Below are positions 1-4,959 of a DNA stretch of 6,272 nucleotides, one piece after another. The position numbers and the translations under genes were made by a program. A model generated the notes under the pieces. The model was given only the letters and a program-made list of their open reading frames with translations. It was not told where the DNA came from and did no database searches. Every line of letters starts with the position of its first letter. Position 1 is the stretch's first letter. Origin of the DNA: Desulfobacteraceae bacterium (GTDB lineage Bacteria; Desulfobacterota; DSM-4660; Desulfatiglandales; Desulfatiglandaceae); the NCBI GenBank assembly GCA_013203065.1, contig JABMQV010000321.1, positions 1 through 6,272 on the forward strand, read 5' to 3'.

Positions 1-101
1 ACTAAGGCAAGGATTATACTGTTGGCAAAGCCATATACTAAGGTGCTCGGGAGCATGGAAAAGGGCTTCCTTTGTTTGCTTATTCCGGAAAAAGGTGAGA
101 T

Positions 102-139
102 AGGTCCGCCCCCAAAGGCCTGAGCAAGAGGACGGACCT
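102..139. repeat. Inverted repeat downstream of the substrate-binding protein gene
   Basis: AGGTCCG (102-108) and CGGACCT (133-139) are perfect seven-base complements around a 24-base loop, just past the gene's stop on the minus strand. The nearest T-run in that direction is about nine bases beyond the stem, so intrinsic termination is doubtful. The loop's run of Gs could alternatively be part of an mRNA-stabilising structure. The rest of bases 1-149 shows no gene. Confidence 0.35.
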
Positions 140-149
140 GTACATGGCC

Positions 150-1427
150 TTATTTGGCTTTCTTGACCCATGAAGGCAGGACAATATTACCTTCTGCCAG
201 ACTCCCTGGATATACTATCTTTCTCTTGCCGTCTTCCGTCCACTGGAAAAAACATGCCACCGCTGTCTTATTCGGGTCGGTGCCATAGATTACCTGATGG
301 CCCTTGTCGAACTTGATCCTGCCCATAACACCCTTCTTGTCCGTCTTCTCCACTTCGGCTACGATCTTGTCTGCGTCTAATGAACCTGCCCTCTCAATGG
401 CCTCTTTCAGGATATAAACAGACTCGTAGGAGGGCGCGGGGCCATGTCCCGACTCAATCCCTTTACCGTACTTCTTTTTGTATGCGTCATAAAAGGCCTT
501 GGCAGGGGGATATTTTGTTGAGGGAATATTTCCCAGCTCGAAGATGGCGTTCATAAGACCGCCGATTTTTCCATTAAAGGTCTTCCAGGCCGCCTGTCCT
601 GCCATCGGAGATATAAAGCCGGCAACGAGGGCAGGGACCTTGATGCTCTTCCATTGTTTGACCAATACCCCGCTCTGGGGCATATCAAAGCATGTAAACA
701 GGACGTTGGCCCCCTTCATCTTTGCCTTCATCAGTCCTGAGGAGAAATCGGAAGAGCCTGTGGGATACTGATCGTGGCCCAAAACCTCCCATCCGGCCTT
801 GGGAAAATACTTCTTTGCCATGAAACCGGCGGTGCCGCGGGCCCATGCGACATCCTGGTTCATCAAGTAGGCCTTGTCGAAGCCGAACTCATTCTTCAAA
901 GCGCCCATTGTGCCACCCAGGAGTTTCACCCAATAGATCACATTTAGGGAGACCCTGAATATATATTTATATTTTTCGGGATTTTTTTTGATTCTCGCCT
1001 CAGTGCCGGGGCTCATGGCAATGGTACCAAGGAGGGGGACCTTGTATTTCGCTATGATATCCATCCCTGCCAGCAATGCTTCGGATCGGAAGGGCCCCAC
1101 CAGAAGGGCCGTGGGCTTCTTTTCCAGTATGATCTTCTCCAACCCCAGGAGCGCTTCGGGGACCGGCACCCCTGCCGCTGCATCCCGCAGGTCGATGGAT
1201 TCGATCTTGAAAGGTCTCTTTGAAGATCCAACCTTAACGCCGCCTGCGGCGTTGATCTCTTCCACCGCCATCTCCACGGCCTTAAGGGACTCTTTCCCCT
1301 CCAAGAAACCCAGGGAGGTCGGCACCGCAACCACAATCGGTTCGGCTGCGAGGACAGATGTCACAGGGGTTGACCATACAAACAAAAGGGCCATCAAAAA
1401 GGATAGAAAAAAGATCGTTCTTTTCAT
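150..1427 (-). CDS. ABC transporter periplasmic substrate-binding protein, branched-chain amino acid (Liv) type
   Basis: This 425-residue protein looks like the periplasmic receptor of a Liv/HAAT-type ABC importer (Peripla_BP_6 fold), which binds a small ligand and delivers it to membrane permeases. Residues 1-28 form a Sec signal peptide: basic MKR, a hydrophobic stretch to about 19, and a cleavage site near VLA-A (25-28). The mature protein opens with the family's typical first strand and helix (IVVAVPTSLGF, 31-41; AVEMAVEEINAAGGV, 50-64), then LLVGPFRSE at 108-116 and a second lobe around residues 183-300. The ATG at 1427 has an AGGAGG six bases upstream. Length matches the family (about 370-430). 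Ligand cannot be read from sequence; in this family it may be amino acids, amides, urea or aromatic acids. No permease or ATPase gene lies inside the window; they could lie below base 1. Family call firm, substrate unknown. Confidence 0.93.
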   Translation of the reverse strand: MKRTIFFLSFLMALLFVWSTPVTSVLAAEPIVVAVPTSLGFLEGKESLKAVEMAVEEINAAGGVKVGSSKRPFKIESIDLRDAAAGVPVPEALLGLEKIILEKKPTALLVGPFRSEALLAGMDIIAKYKVPLLGTIAMSPGTEARIKKNPEKYKYIFRVSLNVIYWVKLLGGTMGALKNEFGFDKAYLMNQDVAWARGTAGFMAKKYFPKAGWEVLGHDQYPTGSSDFSSGLMKAKMKGANVLFTCFDMPQSGVLVKQWKSIKVPALVAGFISPMAGQAAWKTFNGKIGGLMNAIFELGNIPSTKYPPAKAFYDAYKKKYGKGIESGHGPAPSYESVYILKEAIERAGSLDADKIVAEVEKTDKKGVMGRIKFDKGHQVIYGTDPNKTAVACFFQWTEDGKRKIVYPGSLAEGNIVLPSWVKKAK

Positions 1428-1433
1428 GGATTT

Positions 1434-1439
1434 CCTCCT
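1434..1439 (-). promoter_or_regulatory. Ribosome binding site of the substrate-binding protein gene
   Basis: AGGAGG on the minus strand, six bases before the ATG at 1427. It is a near-perfect Shine-Dalgarno sequence and fixes the start in front of the signal peptide. Confidence 0.85.
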
Positions 1440-1531
1440 CTGGTTAAAAGGTTGATAGTATATGGAAGGACCCTAAATGCAAGTCCCACAAACATCCTTC
1501 AGGGAGACCTTTGGACCGTGCCTCTTATTCT

Positions 1532-1560
1532 ATTCTTAACATATCTGTTGATGAGGTCAA
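1532..1560 (-). promoter_or_regulatory. Candidate sigma-70 promoter of the substrate-binding protein gene
   Basis: Read on the minus strand, TTGACC (1560-1555) and AAGAAT (1537-1532) are separated by 17 bases, a good -35 with a weaker -10 (4 of 6 to TATAAT). It would give a leader of about 100 bases. That leader could form a 6-bp stem (GAAGGA at 1500-1495 with TCCTTC at 1470-1465), but its 24-base loop makes this weak. No known riboswitch class was recognised. ATGTGGGG sits directly upstream of the -35. Confidence 0.35.
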
Positions 1561-1740
1561 GCCCCACATCTATTTCAAGGTAACATAAAATCAGGCCCTG
1601 ACATAGGCAAATCAGATGGATATTCTTCATCGTTCACAGGATTAGACTGCCTAAGACCCTGAAATACAAAATGCCACGGGGCAACCTACCGAATGTGGGG
1701 TCCCTTGACTTGGGTGTATGTCTTGGGTAGTTTCAAGTTT

Positions 1741-1926
1741 ATGGAAAAGGAGATAAGGGAACTTAGAAAGACCCTCAGGAAAGCCGACCGCGTATCCGTC
1801 TTGACGGGCGCAGGCATTTCCGCTGAAATCGATTCGGAGAAGCCCCCCCATACTCATCTGATGGACTTCAGCCTACTGGGAAAGGCCGGGGACATCGTTC
1901 CCAAGGTTGTGGAGGCTTGGGCATGA
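1741..1926 (+). pseudogene. Internally deleted Sir2-family NAD-dependent deacetylase remnant
   Basis: Sixty-one codons hold both ends of a bacterial Sir2 (CobB-like) protein without the middle. Residues 1-28 match the sirtuin N-terminus: a helix, then VSVLTGAGISAE (18-29), the NAD-binding GAGIS motif. Residues from about 29 on match the sirtuin C-terminus: an E-I-N/D-x-E-x-P-x-T-like strand (29-37), then DFSLLGKAGDIVPKVVEAW. Intact relatives are about 240-260 residues, so some 180-200 are missing. The lost part includes the catalytic histidine, the zinc-binding cysteines and most of the NAD pocket, so deacetylase activity is not expected. The join is in frame with no stop. The final TGA overlaps the next gene's ATG (ATGA at 1923-1926), as in a translationally coupled operon. 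No clear ribosome binding site precedes the ATG at 1741. Family assignment is from recalled motifs; a short functional peptide cannot be excluded. Confidence 0.72.
1911..1915 (+). promoter_or_regulatory. Ribosome binding site deciding the SAM hydrolase start
   Basis: GGAGG lies inside the last codons of the sirtuin remnant, seven bases before the ATG at 1923. It favours that ATG over the TTG at 1917, two codons upstream. Confidence 0.75.
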
Positions 1927-2741
1927 GGCCCTCCGGCATCATCACCCTGACGTCCGATTTTGGCCTGAAGGATCCCTATGTGGGCACAATGAAGGGCGTC
2001 ATCCTCTCTATCAATCCCGAGGCCCGGATGATCGACATCAGTCACCAGGTAAAGGCGGGATCGATCTTCCAGGCCTCTGACCTCGTCCGGGAGGCCTACC
2101 CCTTTTTCCCAAAAGGGACCATCCATGTGGCGGTCATTGACCCGGGGGTGGGAGGGGAAAGGCGGCCCATTGTCGTTGATGCTGGTGGGCATCTGTTTGT
2201 GGGGCCTGACAATGGTCTCTTTTGGCCAATCATCAGGAGCTGTCAGGAGGCAGCTATCTTTCACCTTACAAAAGGGACCTATTTCCTACCAGAAATAAGC
2301 CGCACATTTCATGGACGGGATATCTTTGCCCCTGTGGCCGCATATCTGACGCGCGGTGTGGACCCCTCTGACATGGGCCCAACCATAACTGACCCCATAA
2401 AGCTCGCAATTCCTGAGCCGAACCAAAAAGGCGATGTCATCCTGGGCCAAGTAATCCGCGTGGATCGTTTTGGAAATGTCATTACCAACATCGGGCGGGA
2501 GCTCTTGGAGCATTTGTCGGGGATGGGGCAACCGGTCATAAGCGTCGGAAATCTGATAATCGAAGGGATACGCAAAACCTATTCAGAGGTGGGGGAAGGA
2601 GAGATGTTGGCGCTTATTGGTAGTTCCGGTCGTCTTGAGATTGCGCTCAATTTGGGTAGGGCCTGCGATCGGCTGGGCCCCGATTCAAGAGACGCTTCCG
2701 CAGGGATCGTCGGGATGGAAATCGAGGTCAGCAAGGTTTAA
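1923..2741 (+). CDS. S-adenosyl-L-methionine hydroxide adenosyltransferase (DUF62 / SAM hydrolase)
   Basis: This 272-residue cytoplasmic enzyme belongs to the DUF62 family, related to the fluorinase and chlorinase but using water/hydroxide to split SAM into adenosine and methionine. Family motifs appear in order: ITLTSDFGLKDPYVGTMKG (7-25), DISHQV (38-43), VAVIDPGVGGERRP (69-82), VGPDNGLF (93-100), TFHGRDIFAPVAAYL (128-142) and DRFGNVITNI (181-190). The Asp-Arg-His set known for the hydrolases fits D73, R80 and H130. Length is normal (about 255-275). The ATG at 1923 is chosen because GGAGG lies seven bases upstream and it forms an ATGA overlap with the sirtuin remnant; a TTG at 1917 would add two residues. 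The gene probably shares a transcript with the remnant. The physiological role of the family is poorly settled. Its TAA interlocks with the stop of the opposite HNH gene. Confidence 0.93.
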   Translation: MRPSGIITLTSDFGLKDPYVGTMKGVILSINPEARMIDISHQVKAGSIFQASDLVREAYPFFPKGTIHVAVIDPGVGGERRPIVVDAGGHLFVGPDNGLFWPIIRSCQEAAIFHLTKGTYFLPEISRTFHGRDIFAPVAAYLTRGVDPSDMGPTITDPIKLAIPEPNQKGDVILGQVIRVDRFGNVITNIGRELLEHLSGMGQPVISVGNLIIEGIRKTYSEVGEGEMLALIGSSGRLEIALNLGRACDRLGPDSRDASAGIVGMEIEVSKV

Positions 2742-3058
2742 AAATCCCGGGTGCCCTTGGCCAGAGACTGGAGGTACTCCTCCCACTCGATGGGTAACAG
2801 GGATTTTTTCTTGTTGTTGCATTCCTTGCATGCGGGAACGATATTGCCCTTTTTGCTCTTTCCGCCCCGGCTGAGGGGAACCACATGGTCCATGGTCAAT
2901 CGTTCCCTTCCCACATCGGAGTGGCAGTAGTGGCAGACCCCCCTCTGGACCTTTCTGTTCCACCAGTGGGTCCGCCTGAGGCTCCGGGCCTTTTCCTTCT
3001 CCCGCCTTAATTCCTCCTCGTTGACAATGTCTATTTCATAGGACATATCCATTCGCAT
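2738..3058 (-). CDS. Small stand-alone HNH nuclease-family protein
   Basis: This 106-residue protein is mostly one HNH (beta-beta-alpha-metal) domain. A charged N-terminal helix (about 13-30) is followed by a zinc-binding CHYC (C42, C45), then DHVVPLSRGG with the core D57-H58, N72 in GNIVP, and a second zinc pair CKEC (C77, C80) followed by N81. All expected metal and zinc positions are intact, so it could be an active nuclease. Such short single-domain proteins are common in bacterial genomes and few have a known role. No toxin-antitoxin partner, methylase, intron or phage gene adjoins it. Three ATGs lie close together (3058, 3052, 3046). The one at 3052 has the best spacing to GGGGA, so the true protein may be two residues shorter. 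The stop overlaps that of the SAM hydrolase on the other strand. Confidence 0.85.
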   Translation of the reverse strand: MRMDMSYEIDIVNEEELRREKEKARSLRRTHWWNRKVQRGVCHYCHSDVGRERLTMDHVVPLSRGGKSKKGNIVPACKECNNKKKSLLPIEWEEYLQSLAKGTRDF

Positions 3059-3102
3059 CCCCGGTCATCTCGGCGCCATCAAACTTGATAGAAACACTGG
3101 GC

Positions 3103-3132
3103 TTGCAAGAGATCGATATTTTTGTGTAAAAT
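3103..3132 (+). promoter_or_regulatory. Candidate sigma-70 promoter of the isoaspartate methyltransferase gene
   Basis: TTGCAA (3103-3108), 18 bases, then TAAAAT (3127-3132), within the 128-base gap between the divergent HNH and methyltransferase genes. It predicts a start near 3139-3140 and a leader of about 47 bases. The -10 matches five of six consensus positions, and the AT-rich spacer fits. Confidence 0.5.
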
Positions 3133-3186
3133 AGCTACCAGAAAAACCGCCTAATTAAAACCCAAAATTGGATTTTCTCGGAAGCC

Positions 3187-3900
3187 ATGAAAATCATACC
3201 CTCCTTCCTGCTAATCTCGATCTTGTTTTTCCCCGGTTTCTTCCTGTGCCTTGCAGCGGAAAACGGGGATTTTGCCCGCCTCCGGGATCGGATGGTCAAA
3301 GGGCAGATCATTGCCAGAGGCGTAAGCGATCCAGGGGTCCTAAAGGCCATGGAGAAGGTGAAGAGGCATGTTTTTGTCCCTGAAAGATACCGGGCCCATG
3401 CTTACAACGACCAGCCCTTGCCCATCGGCAAAGGTCAAACCATCTCACAACCGTACATCGTTGCCTTTATGACAGAGGCCCTGGCCCTCAAACCCAAAGA
3501 CAGGGTCCTTGAAATAGGGACAGGTTCGGGGTATCAGGCCGCCATCCTGGCCGAACTTGTCGATGAGGTCTATACCGTTGAAATTGTAGGAGAACTGGCA
3601 AAAAGGGCAAGACAGACCCTGGAAAAGCTGGGTTACAGGAATATACATGTAAAGACAGGGGATGGATACAAGGGCTGGCCGGAGAAGGCCCCCTTTGATG
3701 CAGTCATTGTCACCTGTGCCCCTGAAAAAATTCCCAGACCCTTGGTCCAGCAGCTAAAGGAGGGTGGGAGGATGATCATCCCGGTGGGGAAGGCCGGATC
3801 CATTCAGAGACTGGTGAAGCTCACCAAGAAAGACGGAAAAATCAAGAAACATGAGGAAATGCTTGTCCGGTTCGTACCCATGGTCAAGGGCAGTGACTAG
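3187..3900 (+). CDS. pcm: Protein-L-isoaspartate O-methyltransferase with N-terminal signal peptide
   Basis: The enzyme transfers a methyl group from SAM to the carboxyl of L-isoaspartyl residues, starting repair of aged proteins. The 237 residues contain the family signatures: MVKGQIIARGVSDPGVLKAM (36-55), PIGKGQTISQPY (79-90, with S87 in the substrate pocket), SAM-binding motif I VLEIGTGSGYQ (107-117), the downstream acidic residue in YTVEI, GDGYKGWPEKAPFDAVIVT, and the C-terminal VRFVPMVKG. It is about 29 residues longer than E. coli Pcm (208), through a hydrophobic N-terminus (MKIIPSFLLISILFFPGFFL, residues 1-20) that ends in a plausible signal peptidase site LAA-E (22-25). It is therefore probably exported, or anchored to the inner membrane. 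The ribosome binding site is weak (GGAAG, two bases from ATG). An ATG at 3292 (residue 36) would make a cytoplasmic form, so the start matters. No surE gene, the usual enterobacterial neighbour, is present. Confidence 0.92.
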   Translation: MKIIPSFLLISILFFPGFFLCLAAENGDFARLRDRMVKGQIIARGVSDPGVLKAMEKVKRHVFVPERYRAHAYNDQPLPIGKGQTISQPYIVAFMTEALALKPKDRVLEIGTGSGYQAAILAELVDEVYTVEIVGELAKRARQTLEKLGYRNIHVKTGDGYKGWPEKAPFDAVIVTCAPEKIPRPLVQQLKEGGRMIIPVGKAGSIQRLVKLTKKDGKIKKHEEMLVRFVPMVKGSD

Positions 3901-3921
3901 CTCCGGGAGATGATACCGGAG
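3901..3921. terminator. Possible hairpin between convergent genes
   Basis: CTCCGG (3901-3906) and CCGGAG (3916-3921) form a six-pair GC-rich stem with a nine-base loop. It sits in the 36-base gap between the methyltransferase stop and the YhaM-like gene stop. Neither strand shows a U-tract after it, so it is at best a weak or factor-assisted bidirectional terminator. Confidence 0.3.
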
Positions 3922-3936
3922 TCTTGCGGTGAAATA

Positions 3937-4959
3937 TTACTGAGAAAACAGGGTTTCCTGCTTAACCGATTGCTCGCCGCTATCGTCTGATTCATCTTCC
4001 ACCGGGAGGATCTCCCCTTTCAGGAAATACCGCTCAAGCAATCGATTGAACTCGGTCCATGAACCTTCCTTCCGGTCCCTTTCCATAAACCGGCTCAGAC
4101 CATTTATCTTGGCATCGAGATCATCGATCAGGTTGAGGGCAATGGCCTCCAGGAATTTTGGCACCTTTGGGGACCCGAATTCGTACTGGCCGTGATGGCT
4201 GAGTATCAGGTGTTTTAGCCGGATGGCCAGTTCCGGTGGAAAGCCCTTTATCTCACCCAGTTTTGCATCCAACATGCTCGTACCCAATACCAGATGTCCC
4301 ACAAGCCTTCCTTCGTCCGTATAATCAATATGGGGAGGTACCCTCAGTTCCCTGATCTTTCCCACGTCATGAAGAAACGCCGCTGTTAAGAGCAAATCCC
4401 CATCCAGTTGGGTGTAATGCTCAGCCACCACCTTTGACATCTGACACACCGAAAGGGTGTGCTCCAGAAGCCCGCCCATATAGCTGTGGTGAAAGCCCTT
4501 TGCTGCCGGCGCCCGTTGAAACTGAGAAACAAACCGCTGGTCGCCCAAAAACCGCTCGATCAGCCTCTTTAGATGTCCATTCTTTACCTCTCTCAGAATT
4601 CCCCTGAGGGATTTCATCATCTCTGAAGTATCCACCGGGGCCGACTCAAGAAAGATGTTTGGGTCTACCGCCTCCTTCAAGGCCTTTATGCCGGAAACCC
4701 TTATCTGGATACGGCCGCGATAGGAACCGGCATTGCCCTTCACCTCACACACATCACCTTCTTGAAACCGGGAAGACAGTGCCTCGGCATCGTTCCAGAT
4801 CTTTCCGTCCACCTCTCCTGTTCGGTCGGCCAGGATCAGACTGAGGAAGGGGGCTCCCTTCTGGGTTGTCCCCAGCGTCTTTTGTCTGACCAGGTAGCTG
4901 CCCCGAACCGTGTCTTCGCTGGTGATGTCTTTTATCCAGAGATGGGTGTCTTTAGTCAT
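3937..4959 (-). CDS. YhaM-like 3'-5' exoribonuclease: OB-fold plus HD domain
   Basis: This 340-residue protein has the two-domain build of YhaM (314 residues in Bacillus subtilis), an HD-type 3'-5' exonuclease acting on RNA and, less clearly, DNA. An N-terminal OB-fold nucleic-acid-binding domain spans about 17-95 (SLILADRTGEVDGKIW, then RGRIQIRVSG). An HD phosphohydrolase domain spans about 150-310, with metal-ligand candidates H167 (LLEHTLSVCQM), H197-D198 (AAFLHDVGK), H222, H255-H256 (ILSHHG) and D280. The acidic tail (320-328) is probably flexible. The ATG at 4959 is chosen over TTG at 4962 because a strong AGGGGGA lies about seven bases upstream. The start overlaps the end of the aldolase gene by eight bases, indicating a coupled operon. 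Specificity is inferred from YhaM; another HD phosphohydrolase activity is possible. Confidence 0.85.
   Translation of the reverse strand: MTKDTHLWIKDITSEDTVRGSYLVRQKTLGTTQKGAPFLSLILADRTGEVDGKIWNDAEALSSRFQEGDVCEVKGNAGSYRGRIQIRVSGIKALKEAVDPNIFLESAPVDTSEMMKSLRGILREVKNGHLKRLIERFLGDQRFVSQFQRAPAAKGFHHSYMGGLLEHTLSVCQMSKVVAEHYTQLDGDLLLTAAFLHDVGKIRELRVPPHIDYTDEGRLVGHLVLGTSMLDAKLGEIKGFPPELAIRLKHLILSHHGQYEFGSPKVPKFLEAIALNLIDDLDAKINGLSRFMERDRKEGSWTEFNRLLERYFLKGEILPVEDESDDSGEQSVKQETLFSQ

Larger units (their letters stand above)
1428..1740. other. Intergenic spacer between divergent genes
   Basis: About 310 bases with no supported gene, separating the leftward binding-protein gene from the rightward sirtuin remnant. 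It contains the leftward ribosome binding site and candidate promoter, an 11-base dyad TCAGGCCCTGA (1591-1601), and two opposed copies of ATGTGGGG (1569-1562 minus, 1693-1700 plus), each just upstream of a TTGAC -35-like box. A rightward promoter guess is TTGACT (1705-1710), 17 bases, then TAGTTT (1728-1733), a poor -10. An in-frame ATG at 1693 could extend the remnant by 16 codons, but those residues do not resemble sirtuins. Confidence 0.5.

Noticed and set aside
1..60. TATACT boxes and a small TGCTCGGGAGCA hairpin near the left edge
   Set aside because: No matching -35 at proper spacing, and the stem is too short to support a promoter or terminator call.
988..1455. 155-codon open frame on the plus strand
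   Set aside because: Antisense to the well-supported binding-protein gene; no recognisable motif or ribosome binding site.
1441..1530. Possible riboswitch in the leader of the binding-protein gene
   Set aside because: Only a six-pair stem with a long loop can be drawn; no conserved aptamer core was recognised.
1854..2264. 136-codon minus-strand open frame
   Set aside because: Shadow of the SAM hydrolase and sirtuin remnant on the opposite strand; no family resemblance.
1923..2741. Fluorinase or chlorinase instead of SAM hydrolase
   Set aside because: The Asp-Arg-His pattern (D73, R80, H130) and IDPGVG...FHGRDIFAP motifs fit the hydroxide-using DUF62 group, and no halogenation genes adjoin it.
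1741..3058. Sir2 plus HNH nuclease as an anti-phage defence island
   Set aside because: The Sir2 piece resembles a CobB-type deacetylase and lacks its core. The HNH gene is on the other strand in a separate unit, and no known defence partner is present.
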